A stretch of DNA of 64,000 bases, taken from the NCBI GenBank assembly GCA_037903475.1, contig JBAJFG010000043.1, positions 62,001-126,000 on the forward strand. The letters run 5' to 3'. Source of the stretch: Ancylostoma caninum (taxonomy: Eukaryota; Nematoda; Chromadorea; Rhabditida; Ancylostomatidae). Below, in pieces: positions 45,580-58,220 of this stretch. The number at the start of each line of letters is the position of its first letter. Within the stretch, counting starts at the first letter, position 1. The position numbers and the translations under genes are program-made. The notes beneath the pieces are model-generated. The model was not told the origin of the DNA. It did not search any database and saw only the letters and a program-made list of their open reading frames with translations.

Positions 45580-47900
45580 AAATAGTAGATTAAGGAACAT
45601 TTTGGCTTCTCATTCTTGTCGTTAGTTTCCTTTTACCCACAGGTCATGTTCACTCAACAGTTTTTTTCCTGAATTTCAATGGAATCTGCATCCATCAAAA
45701 CAGTTTTTTGGTTTCTCGTGCATTAGGGTGGACTTGTGTGGAAATGGGTCGTATTCTACACGAGAAATGAGGTTTCCTCGAGAAGGACGTGATCTTCTTC
45801 ATTTGTTTGAGACCAGCACTGCTCTCATGGTATTTCTGTAGCGTTTACAATCCCATGCTTTTTTAATTTTGTAGATTTTTTTTAAAAATTTCAATTCTTT
45901 TGATGCAGATGTACAATGTGCAAATTTATGGATCTGTCGGGTCATTGGTTGTTCGATAGAAAGATTCTCCAAGTGGACAGCGCCAGTAGACTCTTAATAC
46001 GATGTTGATCTTGCTCAAGTGAACTGCCTTGTTATCGCTAATTTCCAGCGAAAAGAACGCCCTGATTAAGGGATTTCTTTTTTGCAAATGTAGCATCAAT
46101 GTGGCCACTTCTTGGATTTGCATCCCTTTTCCATGAGAATCCATGAGAATTTTTTTACTTTCCAGTTGTTTTTGCAGAACTTTCTACATAGTTCATCTCT
46201 TCAAAAGATTTTCATGTGGTTTTAAACACAGTAAAGGCAACCTTAGAGACGCTAAGACTTAGTAAAAAGAGACGCTAAGACTTAGTAAAAGCTAGGGAAT
46301 CCAGCTAAAACTGCTATGGATCGTCCGTATTAAAGTGAAGTTCAGTCCCAGTTCTTTTATTTTTGTTTTGCAAGGTGCAGCTGATTGCTCTATTGATAGG
46401 AATGTCCCTGTCGCATATATTTATCTAGGTAGTTGGAACTTGCATTGTGAGGAAAACCACCTATTAAAAAAGAATTTTTGATTTTGCTGTAACGATTCAT
46501 ACAGGTTCATGTAAATGCACTGTTTAAGGGGAAATACACTTCCTCCAGGCTGAAAGAAGCTTCTCTATTCTAAGAGCGTTTTTTTTTGGTTTTTGCTCCA
46601 ATTCCTGAGATATCCTTTTACTCTCTCATCACAGAAGCTGACCAGCAGAGCTTTGTTCCTCTATTTCAAGTGAAATTCATGACCAGTACTCCTCCAGGAA
46701 AGCTAGGAACCTTGTTTTGCACGCGATTGAAAGGTGCAAATTCCACGATTAACACGTGCATGCTCGTGCAAACCACGGTTTTTTGAAATCGGCGGTCTTA
46801 TACAAACACTGGTCAAATCCATGTAAAAAGCATGCATACCTACATAAAACTCATGCATACCCGTGTACTTAGGACCCATGCGTCTCCAAATGTCCAGTGC
46901 AAAACCTACGAAAACCCACGATTCTTCAATCCTATGCCGAACCTGTGCATAGCGATGCAGGACTTGGTTCCTAGGTTCCCTGGGTGACTGGAAATTTCCG
47001 CCGCTTTGAATGGAAAAGAGAGATCTACGTATTTGAATGGCATCACCAGCGATTAAGCTCCTCGAGGCCCTTACTATACGGGGTCATTCATTGCAGAAAA
47101 TTCCACTTCTGCAGATATCTACAAGTCCTACTTCATATTCTGGTACGATATTCTTTGAACAGTGATCCGTGGTGACAACGTCACTGGTAAATAACGCATC
47201 ACATTCACTGAAAATGTCATCAGAAACCGATGCTATAGAATAATCCGCGTAAAATGAATGTCTCGGACGCGTCTCGAACTCTGAGAAGCCGGCTAATCCG
47301 AGGGTAATGTTCGTTGATGATCGCTAATAGACGTTGGAATAATTCAGCGCCACCTGCGTACAATTTACTAACACGCAGAGAGTTCGTTACTGAGGTGAAG
47401 TTTGGATCCCTTCCTTGTACCCAGGAAGCTTTGTCTTTAGAGGACGTTTTCCTAAGAGCAAGTTGCTGAAGGAAGACTCAGAAATGCTCCTTCTGGAACT
47501 TTTGAGTCCATAAACCCAGACCTGGGTCCCGTGTTCTTCGGCGCTTATTTTTTTCTTAATTTTATTTGATTTTCTTTGATGGATGTTCTTCTGGTTTCTC
47601 TTCTCTTTTCCCCCACAGAGAGAATAAGAAAAGTCAATCTACGATGCCTTGCTTATGGATTTGAAGCTTCATTTTTGAGCTTCCTTAATATTTTCGTCGG
47701 ATTGTTATGGCTACACACATTTCCCCTCTAGGTTATAAGGGTTTGCAGGTTATGGCTGAGTTTGGAAGACCAAGAAAATCCAAAGATAATTAATGAATGA
47801 CTCCCTCACTGTATTCTTCCGAGCTCATTTTTTTCTTACATGAAGCTTTGGTTCCAGAATTTCGACAAGAAAACTTTAAAATTAATCTCTGTCTGAGCAT
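45580..47900. other. No supported gene; short CATGCATAC repeats
   Basis: At 46830-46865 the word CATGCATACC recurs, with further GTGCATGC/CCATGCG variants from 46755 to 46960. This looks like a decayed short-period repeat. The 15-mer AGACGCTAAGACTTA is tandemly duplicated at 46246-46284. No gene recognised. Confidence 0.4.
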
Positions 47901-47918
47901 TATTTTCTGTTCTTCTTT

Positions 47919-48246
47919 GGTAGACAAGCTGATGGAGACTCGATGTCACGCTTTATCGGCAACGTTTTGAGCTCGAGCTCGTCTTCAGGCCACCGATAGT
48001 AAAAGCGTAAGCTAAGATTACAGTCGCTACGACGTGATCCTACTGACGACGAAGTTGACTGCAAATAATTTTAGTCGGATTGATTGCTAATCTGCAGTCG
48101 ACTTTGTCGTCAGTAAGAGCGTTGGATCACGTCGTAGCGACTGTAATCTTAGCTTACGTTTTTACTGTCGGTTGGCCTGAAGACGAGCTTAAGCTCTAAA
48201 CGTTGCCGATAAAGCGTGAAATCGAGTCTTCGTCAGTTTGACTACC
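47919..48246. mobile_element. Foldback element, about 145-bp arms
   Basis: The left arm (47919-48065) carries GGTAGACAAGCTGATGG, CACGCTTTATCGGCAACG and GCTAAGATTACAGTCGCTAC. The right arm carries their reverse complements ending CAGTTTGACTACC at 48246. Identity is about 90% by eye. The centre near 48080 is short, so nearly the whole 328 bp can form one hairpin. No coding content; target duplication not clear. Confidence 0.9.
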
Positions 48247-48249
48247 CAA

Positions 48250-51195
48250 GAAAAAGGAACTGTTGAATTCGATTAGGATTATTTGCGTATCAGAGATTAG
48301 AAATCTTCCAGCTTCCTGGGAAATTGAGAATTCTGGATTTAAACAGTTATATTCATGCAAATTTGGGACAAAAAGTGTGTGCGGTTTCACTTCCTAAACG
48401 TACATAAATGCCGGGTTTGAGAGTTTTGTCCCTACCAATCAATCCTCATAGTTTTTTTTTCGTCTTTGAGTTAGTTCAAGGCGCTGAAAAAAAATTTTGA
48501 GAGGCAGTTCTTCCTCGTTATCCAGTACATTCTCCTGGAATTGTTTCATTTTCTCGACTTTTAGCTTCTCGAACTCTAGGTTTGGTCGTCTCTTCCCATA
48601 TTTCAGTATACCCAGCAAACTATGTGTAGTAATTTTCATACGCGATTATAGTTGAGCATTCTTGCATATGACCTGCTTTTCTCGCAACTTTCTCCAATTT
48701 CTATGCAGTCTCGAATACCCTTCTAGCTTCTCTAGTACAATTATTCTTAGCGAAGCATACTATAGCCACGTCGTGACAGCGTCGCCTTTGGATTATCGCA
48801 GGTCTGCGGATCCACTTGACTGGATTTTTTCGTAAGAAAGACATTATAAGTAGGGTGGTAGTACACCAATGACTGAAGAGCAGACAACAAAGAACTGATT
48901 AACTAAGAGTGATGAAAGTATTGATGCACAAAAGCTAAGGAAATGAAAGAACAACAATCTTGAGCCTCAAGTTTTTACACTAACCGGTTTCGCTGCTTGA
49001 ACTGGACCGGAAGAGTAGCTTCCTTGGCGCCCCCGGGTCAAAGACCCTTTCATCAGTAGTTCCCAAGGAAGCTCCAAAAGATCATAGTAACTGCTACTAT
49101 GAATAGATGAGACAGCAAGTGATAGATGCCGAATACATGTTAGGAGTAAGTAAGACGGCAAAATACTTCTTTAAATATGACCTGTGCTTGTGATTTAATT
49201 ATTTGAAGAAGAGTGCCACTGCTGGGTTATGGTTGCATACCTCTCAAGCTCGTTCTTATGTCATGAATAAGTGGGAGATGTATTGCATTATTTAGACCGT
49301 ACTTACGTAAGAGAAATGGTTTACCTCTAAGTGCACTACAAAATGTATGTTGTACAGCTCAGTTAAGACCACCTGTGGAACCACCACCCGGAGTTCACCC
49401 TATCTTCCTCCGTTAATCTCCTCGGATTCCAAATTTTCTGGATCAACTGGTCTGTTTGATCGTTGCTACTGAAGTTTGTTTTCATATCGGAGGAGAAACC
49501 AAATGGCAGTAGCAGCGAGATTCAAGTGTTTTCTCACAAGATGTGCCCTTTGGGATGGTATTATGTAAAGTTCCGTAACAAAGTATACCACCTTGCTAAT
49601 TATTTGAACTAGTCACTAAAGAATTTACCATCATTTAGAAAAATCGAACGCGATACAGGTACTATTCTCTAAATATATAATTTCTTATGCAATATGTAGT
49701 TTGCAAGAGACAGTAAGGAATAATCAAGTATGAAGAGAGCTCCATTAGCATTCCTGTCGTGTAAATACATTCAATTTGTTGGGAGGAAGTTGTGACCAAG
49801 CGATTCCCAACTCCTCCAAGAGTCGGATGCATGCGCGCTTGACGGGGAGTTTACTCCTGCTCATCCAGAATAGTGAAGATATTTCTGAGTAGAGGGTAGT
49901 GTCCAGCCAGAAAGACTGCCTTGGTTTTTGTACGGACTTTTTGATAATAAATTTACTTCCGGCGAGCACGGATACACTTCTACTCACGTGTTATTGAGCA
50001 AAAAAAAATTAAAAAATTTAAATCTAAGCATGAAAAGTTCCAAATCTCAATACACAGTTCTGAGTATTCCCAACAATTTTAATAGAAATATTTCCCGCTA
50101 ATATTTTCCGGACGAAAAATAATTGGCTCTCTAGCAGTAACCATGTATTATATTCTCGCCAATCTACGAACCACCTTGAGTGTGTTTCCCTGCCAAAAGC
50201 TTCTTAGCCAGCACAACACTTGAACTTGTTGTGTGGAGTCATTCAAGCTCCCATAACTATTCTAACCGCTCAAAGCTCACACTGGCAACGGATCAGAGTT
50301 GGCTCGTTCTTGTGAATATTAAAAAAAGCCTCCTCAATGAGCTTTTTGTTGTCAATTTGCCTGTTTTTGAGCATAAGGCCGGCTGTGTCGGGGCGACTAG
50401 TAACATCTGTGCTCTTCTTATTAATCGATGCTTTTGTTTTTTGTGAAAGAAATTCAAGCTACAGAGGCTTTCACTTCTTAGGTTAGTTCATTTATTCTAG
50501 ATTGTCAAAAAAAGATAGTGTTATAATTTGATTTGCTCTTATACACTAGTCTTGGATAGGAATGACGTAACACTCTGATTACTTGCGCATCCACACATTT
50601 CATGGATATCCCTATTCTCATTCTCCCCAACTCCTCCTCCTCCTGTACTGATATATAAATTGTAAATCATCCAAGAAAGTAAAAACTGGAGAAAAGCAAC
50701 ACCAGTACTTCTCCTTCCTATACTACCCCTTATACGAGTATTAGTCTTCAGGCGCAGGGCTTTCCTAGTACTCGTCGTTGAGGTGAAACAGGTCTGGGCT
50801 CATCGTTTATATTCCTGTTCGGTTCCTTTCTGTGTCAGTTGTCTCAAAATGTTCCTTTTACATCGGAGTATCCATCATCGATTTACAACAACCCTGAGTA
50901 CAAACAGCTGCATGTGATGTGAGCGCTAATCACTTTTTCCTCGTTAAATAGATTTAATCTGTGAGTAATCGAAGTTAAGCGAAGGGGACATTCAGTACAC
51001 ATACTTGGGATAACCGAAGGTTTTTCTTAGCAAAGTCAGCCGGAGATCTGTTGCTGCTTTTCCTTAAAAATTGAACAATAAAAGATTTTTATCACGCGAA
51101 AGGATGAATTAGTTTGTTGGTGCACCTCCAGTGTGAATGTTATGGTTTGTTGCCAACAACTTTAACCTCTTCGGAAAAGTTTGCTCTGACACTTT
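48250..51195. other. No supported gene
   Basis: AT-rich, with no recognised coding, RNA or repeat structure. Small open frames at 48439-48639 and 49745-49987 (-) lack domains. Confidence 0.45.
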
Positions 51196-51511
51196 CCGCT
51201 CTCCACTTCGCGGGGTTTACCCAGATACACATCTTACATATTCAAAACCCTTAAAAATTTTAACCTTAACTGGCACCCCTAGTGTCTTTACCCATACGTG
51301 ACTTTGCCCACACCTGAGTGGTAACCATGGGTTATCATGGATATGAGATCGCCCATTTCTTCAGTGGAGCATCATGGACCGGAAAACCCTTGCCTCACCA
51401 TTTCTTACCTCTGGGGCAGCGATAACCAGTGAAGACAAGCAACCATGGTTAGCGTGATAGGTTATCGTACAGCCTACATGATGATAGCAGACTCAGGACC
51501 TGAACGTTTCT

Positions 51512-51616
51512 GCTTGCCTGGGTCTGGATTCATCATTGGAAGGATGATGTATAATAACCCACAGGTATGATATTACCCATCATTCCAATGATGCATCCGG
51601 GCATAGGCTAGCAAGC
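51512..51616. repeat. Inverted repeat built of ATGATGCAT/CCGGGC motifs
   Basis: GCTTGCCTGGGTCTGGATTC then ATCATTGGAAGGATGATG faces ATCATTCCAATGATGCATCC then GGGCATAGGCTAGCAAGC. Arms are about 45 bp. Several CCATGGTTA/ACCATGGAT words flank it from 51320 to 51710. The words resemble the ACCCTGGGTAA family seen elsewhere. Confidence 0.65.
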
Positions 51617-51860
51617 CAATTTTCCCATATATGTTAAGTACGGGTCACCATGTTGGCGGGTGCTAATGGAAGGGTAAATTTGGGCATGTTAGCAGGTTTA
51701 CCATGGATAATTCTAAATGTGTATCCTCGCATTGGTTTTGCTCAGTTATAGCTTTGAGAACCGTAGCCCAAACATCGTGTCCCATGAGAAGCGTGAGAGC
51801 CTTGGTCAGTTCATGGTGATTGACAGTGAATAGCAGTTAACTCCGGTAACAATCTCATTC

Positions 51861-52379
51861 TTAAAGGCAAGGTCCGCTCAAAATCTTGCCCACCAGGTTT
51901 TTTGCTTACTGGTGTCCAAACCATATGTGTAGCACGAATCTCAGGTTTGAGATCTCGATACAAGCTCTATCGCTAGATATGGAACAAAAAGTCTGTGGAT
52001 TACGGTTGCCGTGGGAAAACACGCTCCAATCGACAAAAGCTGCGCGCGTGGCTACTGTACAACGATGGACGCTCAGATACATACAGCCTAACGAGCACTT
52101 CGTGATACCTCCCAAGCATCATCACACGGACCACCGGTCTTTCGAATGTGAATTTTTTCCTACGACGCCACAAAAGGCAGCATGTAGGGCGCGCCGTATA
52201 ACGTCATTTGAAAGCACGGACTCCGCAAACCCACAAACAGCGCACCGAAATTCGTTAGTGGAAAACGTTCGTTGTGGGACCTTCTCAGGGATTTTTGTAT
52301 AGTTTTCGTTCAAGGCGTCGCCGTGGGCTAAGATTTCGGATATCTAGGAGATGGAATTTTGCCCGGACCTTGCCTTTAA
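51861..52379. mobile_element. MITE with TTAA duplication (AGGCA-end group), copy C
   Basis: The element 51865-52375 (511 bp) is flanked on both sides by intact TTAA (51861-51864 and 52376-52379). Ends are AGGCAAGGTCCGCTCAAAAT and AGGCAAGGTCCGGGCAAAAT, inverted repeats of about 20 bp. Overlapping open frames inside on both strands have no domains. It shares terminal AGGCA and target site with 14501-14812 and 17572-18010 but not their interiors. Confidence 0.85.
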
Positions 52380-52410
52380 ATATTTTCCATGAAATATTGT
52401 TCAAAAATTT

Positions 52411-52436
52411 GTTTATTATTTATTTATTTATTTTTT
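52411..52436. repeat. (TTTA)n tract
   Basis: TTTATTATTTATTTATTTAT-type tract just outside the MITE; reverse complement of the AAAT tails seen elsewhere. Confidence 0.85.
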
Positions 52437-52439
52437 CTT

Positions 52440-54040
52440 GCTTTGGACTCAAGGCTGCCCTTTTTCTACCCTTTTTATTATCTTAACTGCTTCCTCCCCC
52501 TTTGTTCTACGTACACTGCGGGGTCCACAGCTCTGCATGTTTTACCATATAAGTAATTTTTCTCAGCCGACATGCTTGTATGGAGAAAGTGTTACTTACG
52601 CACTTCGTACTATGTACTGCATAGTAACGTTTACACAACTTTACGCGGACGCATGCTTCTTCTGCGTTTTTTTTCTGTTCCTTTACCCGTGAACGTGGAA
52701 TCCGGCGAACCCTGATGTGTCAAGCAAATTCCATTAAGCACATTCATTTCGTTTCCTTTGTGGCGACAAAGAGTTCTGCATAGTAAACATAGTAAACAGC
52801 TGCTCTGTTCGTTTATGCTTTGAACATAGTTGATTGCTGGATATTTTTCACTCCGTTCAACTTGTCTCCATGAAAAAAACAAAATTTGCGGCGCCGTCAT
52901 TTGCTTCGTACCTCTCACTGCTTTACTCGAGTCATATCTTTTTGGATATTTTTCCATCTCATTGCTATTTTTAAAAATATCATTTATGTTTAGTTGTCTA
53001 GTCCATCCACTGTGTAGCGCTAAAGTTTAGTTTTTAATATTATTTTGAATAACCCCCTAAATTTTAGTGTTATTTTCTACAAATCAGTTCTCAGCAGCCG
53101 GCTCGAAAGATTACTCAGAAATCACACTACTTCGTCAAGCTTCTTTTGCCTGTCAACATGGCTGCGCCTAATCCAGGCAGGAAACATCGAGTTATTACGG
53201 ATTAGCCTTCGCTGATTCGATAATCCTTTACTCTTTGGCATGATAATGTCGTTTCTCTTTGCTTCAGGTTCAGGACAACGATTCATAAGAACTGGTAATT
53301 TCTTTCAACCCTTAAAATCTAAAGGCAAAAGAAGAACTAGGCAGCAGTAATTTTATGAGTCGTGTGGCAGTAGCAACTACTGTACAATGTATGTATGGCT
53401 AATTACGAGCTTCACAGAGATCGAGACTTCGTGACGCATTTCACCAGCCGCATGACCATGTAAGAATACCAGCACTAATCGATTTATCGATTGAAAACAT
53501 GCCTGCATTTGGGCAAAATTGCCATAGCACACTTCTTCTGAACCTCACACTGAGGGTTGCTCGAAAGTTGATAACCCGAAACTCATTTTCAGCTTCCCCC
53601 AATCCTCAAAACTTCTGGTAACCAGGTTACTACTTGATTGTCCGCAACTTCTGGGAGGACAGAAAATTCAAGAATTCAAAGCGGTAGCTCTTGGGACAGC
53701 AGTAACGTCTTTGAAAGTCTTTTCATTTCTGTAGATACGCTAGATATGGTAGTATCGCTCCTATGCTTTACATTTTCGGATGTGTTGATCATGATCAGTC
53801 GCAAGAACTGAGGAAAGCTACACGCTAATCAATCAACGTCAGATATCCCTATTCCTTTCGAAGTCCGTAAACTACGATGAAAACGTTAAACGATGTGTTT
53901 TATCGAATGGCATGATAAATCATGGGTGGCAGCTCGTAATAGACAACGTTAAATATCCTTGCTCCGGACTGAACTAACCCTAAGTGAACGCATCGGCACA
54001 GTGCTAACTATGAGTGAATTCGCAGCGTGTTAACACGATC
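52440..54040. other. No supported gene
   Basis: AT-rich with no recognised coding blocks. Open frames at 52438-52692 and 52631-52957 have no domains. Confidence 0.45.
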
Positions 54041-54044
54041 ACTC

Positions 54045-54415
54045 TGGGTAATCTCAATAATCCATGATGGCCGTAGTCCATGTGCGCTTTTGGGAGGATG
54101 GGTAATGTCATACCCGTGGGTGTGCTTGACCACGAGTTGTCGCCCGGTATAGACAAAGCCTATTTATTTATCCATTCATTTATCCCTTCATTTATCCATT
54201 TATATGTATATACAAATTTATTTATCGATACACACAAAGTGCGCAAGCCAAACAAAGGCGTACCGCTAAAGGTCAAACAAGAGCAATCAACTAGAACATA
54301 ACAAAAAATATACTATGGGTAAGCTGTCATAGGTGCACATGTTCATGAATACCAAGTAAAGCAAAAATTTGCGCAGGTTGACACGTCTACCATGGGTAAT
54401 CTTACTTATGCATTC
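54045..54415. repeat. Two copies of the ACCCTGGGTAA motif around a TTTATCCATT-rich tract
   Basis: ACTCTGGGTAATCTCAATAA (54049-) and ACCATGGGTAATCTTACTTA (54390-), the second followed by TGCATTCGACCCCAGG, are family members in the same orientation. Between them 54158-54232 repeats TTTATCCATT/TTTATCCCTT. Confidence 0.55.
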
Positions 54416-55339
54416 GACCCCAGGCGTCACATCTTTTATAGTTCTCAACTTATTCGAACCTCGCCAAATCCCAAAGTTCCCGTAGTCATCTCTTCAAAGA
54501 TCATGGCAAGGTTTTTTGCGCCATACTTGTTGAACATTTATGAAGTTGTCCTTTTTTCAAGAGCATAGTATGTGTAAGTTAAATCTTGGAAAACAAGGTA
54601 TTTGTTTCGCTTCTGCCCTATACAAGTCAACATTTCTGATGTTATCCCATTACTCGCCGTTTTTAGCCGCATGCAAGGTGATTTCCTATTCATTAGCTAC
54701 ATAAAATGTAAACAAACTCGTTGTTGCCTCGAATGGTTACCTGGGCCACTTATTTTCCATCGCAAAGAAAGCGTAGGCGCTTGACGTTTGGTCCGATGTC
54801 AAAGTACAACCACGCAGCGACGACACTGCGCTGTTGTTGGCGCTGCTTAGAAGCGACGAGTTATTAATTCGCCGGCTGAGGGTTTTGATTAAATTTTTTT
54901 CGTCGCGCATCGTCTCCACATTGTGTTTCTTCTTCGCCTCCACTCGCCTTATATGGGCTTCGTCGATAACTTGTAGGTGTTCACGTCATTTTACGCAAGT
55001 TCCGGCTACGATTAGGAAACGTACGGCGTCATTCAGTGCACATTGGCTAATAGATTAAGTAGCCGATGGTGGCTGCCATTCGTCGCAGCAGCTCGCTAGA
55101 AGTTGCTGAACTGCTGCTCAGACAATTTTTCGGAAGGACCGCAGCAGAGAACATTCTGCTGCTGTCCTTACAAATTTCTACCTCTGCGTCTCTAACCACA
55201 TGAGCGAGGTCTCTTCCTTCTGCGGTCCTTCCGACATTTTGTCTGAGTGGATAGCGGAGTCGGGCTAGCCTTAGAGAGATGGTATCGAATAACTGCGGAT
55301 CACCTTCGTGGAATACTGAGAATACCAAGAACAACTTGT

Positions 55340-55860
55340 TGAGAAGCATTTGGCGAGCAAGTTTTCCATCACATCTGAAACTTGCTCGTCTGAAAGCTTG
55401 TCGTCAACTTGTTTTTACACTTCCTTGCCGACAATTTACCGGCCATATAAACTTTTTGACAACCTGGATCCACTTTTTCTTCACTGACAATCTGTCAGCT
55501 TAACAAAATTGCCCAAAGTAAGACTTTCAAAAATGACGTCACCGTCTATAACTCGCTAGCAAAGTCTCCCGTAAAATCGTACGAAGGCAACCACTGCCCT
55601 GGTGTCCACTAAGGTTGCATCGTTAGTTACGCGGAAATGGAACTTGACTCTCTCCCGTCAACAAACTGGATGAAGGGTTGTAAGCAACTTGCTGCAAGTT
55701 GTTTTTCGAAGAGTTGGTCGACAAATTGTTCTTTCCCTTCTTTGTCGACAAGTTTTCGGAAGAGAAGCTTGTCGACAACTTGCTTTTCGGTGACGTGATG
55801 ACGTAAAACTCGTCGACAACGATCTAGTTAAAAGGTTGTTTGCAAGTTGGTTTCGGGCGA
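55340..55860. repeat. Region of repeated TTGTCGACAACTTG-like words
   Basis: Variants of CTTGTCGACAACTTG occur at least eight times (for example near 55390, 55715, 55745, 55770 and 55815), in both orientations since the core TTGTCGACAA is palindromic. Several are followed by TTTTCGG. Spacing is irregular, 25-40 bp in the right half. No transposon ends were defined. Confidence 0.6.
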
Positions 55861-55869
55861 AGCTGGGAG

Positions 55870-57925
55870 CAGAACGTATATCTGGAGTTTTGAGTAGTAT
55901 GTTTCCGTGCTTCTGTCACTTCTCATAACAGTACATTATTTTGTTCCAAAAAAAGAAGTGTGAATTTCTCAATCATAACCCTGAAGTCGCTCAATTTTAT
56001 TCCAACAAATCCATCTCTAATGCGGAGGTACCTGCATTCCAGCTGAATATTCTCAAATACTTTCACATGGATATTTTCAATGAGCTCCATGTAGCTCTCA
56101 TGGGGTGCGAATAATCCTGCTCAAGAAGTCATGTATGAGGGACATTCGAAGCGATCCCCCCTCTCCCTACCTCCCCCCGCCCCTCAAAAAGCTCCTCATT
56201 TCCTTCCTACCGCAATATGTAAATAGGCTAACTCGCAGTCAGGCAGTGTAGAATCAGTTCAACAATTGCTCTGAACCCATTTCTTCACTATTCGTCATTA
56301 TTCTCTCTCTTCCTATCACATTCTACTATTCATAAGTTTGATGCTCGTTCGCAGTGAAAGAGCTAAGTTCGTGAAAAGGAACAGAAATTATGGAGGGACC
56401 ACTATTTACCCAATTTCTCCTGTATGGTTAAGTTTACTTCCATTTCGCCTTACCTGCTTCTTTCATAATTCCGTGAGGGAACAACATCAGGATCTGTTAG
56501 CAATCATGGAATATCCTGCATGATTTTCTCAAACAAAACTAAAAATTAGAAACAACGACTTTTCCTAGAAGACTTGAAAAAACAGATTCGATGCCAGCAT
56601 TCAGAGACGCGTATTCTATGAAATCTTTCCTTGAAAATCCTAACTTCGACCCTTCCTTTATACAGCGCCTTTAAAGTGCGTACTATCTTGCTATCTAGGG
56701 ATGTTTGGCTTAAGCATAATCCGCAATCTACACAGGTGAACCATTGTGCTTTCAGAATCCAGCTATTTTCAGACGAATTTTTTTCGCGCTGGACATTGTG
56801 ATTAGCAATAAAAATCAATTCATTTCGAAATTTGAACACGCGCACGACTCACATACGACGTTCTGGAATCGTCTTCCAGACTGAAATAGCAGCTTAATAA
56901 GTTTTCTTTTTCATCTGTAAAGCATCGTGGCTTTAGCAACTGAATACTTCAACAGGCACAGTGTTGAGCCTTTGCTTTAGTCATGCCCTGCGAACTAAGA
57001 ATTTATTTGCCAACTACATTAAAAGTGATGTACAGCTGTCTACAGCAAGTATACTTTACTTTTATTCACTCTGCTTTGTTTGGAATACTCGAACGAATAA
57101 TCAGAAGTCGAATTAAGAGGCAAACAAATTGGAATAAGCAAATAAAAAATGGCTGTAGCCTTTTAACAACTCCTAGCCAAATAAGTAGCTAGTCAGAGGA
57201 AAGCCTCCCTCTGTTGTGCCTTTCAGTTTTCGGGCATACGTGGCTATTCCCCTTATTGCATTCCTCTCCAGTATTTGCGTTTTACACCCTTTATTTTTGT
57301 TTTATCACAATTCTCAAAGATTGTTCTTCAATTATTCGATGCTAAAACCAATCCTCAGATAAAATTCTATGTCAAAATTTGGGAGGAGAAATTTTTAAAA
57401 CAGTTATTTTTGCCTTTTTTCCTTCCACCCGCCCTGCCCTTTGGAAACACCGCCGCTGATGTCTACCAATCTGATACTTTCCGCAGTGAAATTTCCACTA
57501 GCCACCGTACTTTTGATTGGTTTCATTTGGCGCTAGGTAACCATAGTGTTTGAATAGATTACCGTTACGAAATCACACCACAATGTGTTTTCTCGCAGCT
57601 TTCGCTCCGCACTTAACATCAACGGTGTTGTATGTATTGGTGTTACAACATGATTCATTATAAATTTGTAACTTCCAATGAAGATGTTCGATCATTCCTC
57701 TTTACTTTAAAACATATTGTTTGGGCACATAGGAGATTTCAATAGACCGGACTCGCTCGCACGCGCTACACCGTTGGTTTTCTGGTCAATCAAATGTCTG
57801 TAAGTCTTCACATTCAAAGTTTTTATGGATTCTCATATTTTTGCTTGTTTCGTAGAGCATCTACAGGGATATCGTGACTCTGTGATATTCAAATTTCAGC
57901 CGTCATCAACAAATAATCGGCATTC
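55870..57925. other. No supported gene
   Basis: AT-rich with a C-rich patch at 56158-56188. Open frames (56546-56845 -, 57275-57553 +) show no recognised domain. Confidence 0.45.
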
Positions 57926-57931
57926 GTTCCT

Positions 57932-57965
57932 TTAAAGGCAGCACTCACGAGAAACTTTGTCATTC
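57932..57965 (+). repeat. Solo TTAA-AGGCA end (possible decayed copy D)
   Basis: TTAAAGGCAGCACTCACGAG matches the left-end pattern (TTAA then AGGCA) of the three complete MITEs. No right end was found downstream, so it is a truncated copy or chance. Confidence 0.35.
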
Positions 57966-58167
57966 AGATTTTAGAGCGATCTTGGGTTTCTGAGTATGAG
58001 GAGCATGGATAAAGTGGTCAATTTTGTCAAAATCAAGGATATCACTACTATGACTTTTAATGAGTACACCGGTCTTTCACATACCACTCACAAATACCGG
58101 AGCCTATACATGCTCAGTATCTTTGAATTAGTAAAAATTAGTTCTAGAGTGTCTTCCTCGGGAAATC

Positions 58168-58220
58168 ATCTACCGGAAGTCATCATGCCAGCATCTACCG
58201 GAATCATCATGCCAGCATCC
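58168..58220. repeat. Two-unit tandem repeat, about 24-27 bp
   Basis: CATCTACCGGAAGTCATCAT then GCCAG is followed at once by CATCTACCGGAATCATCAT then GCCAG. Confidence 0.85.

Noticed and set aside
51886..52302. 138-codon open frame
   Set aside because: Lies wholly inside a TTAA-flanked MITE and has no transposase motif.
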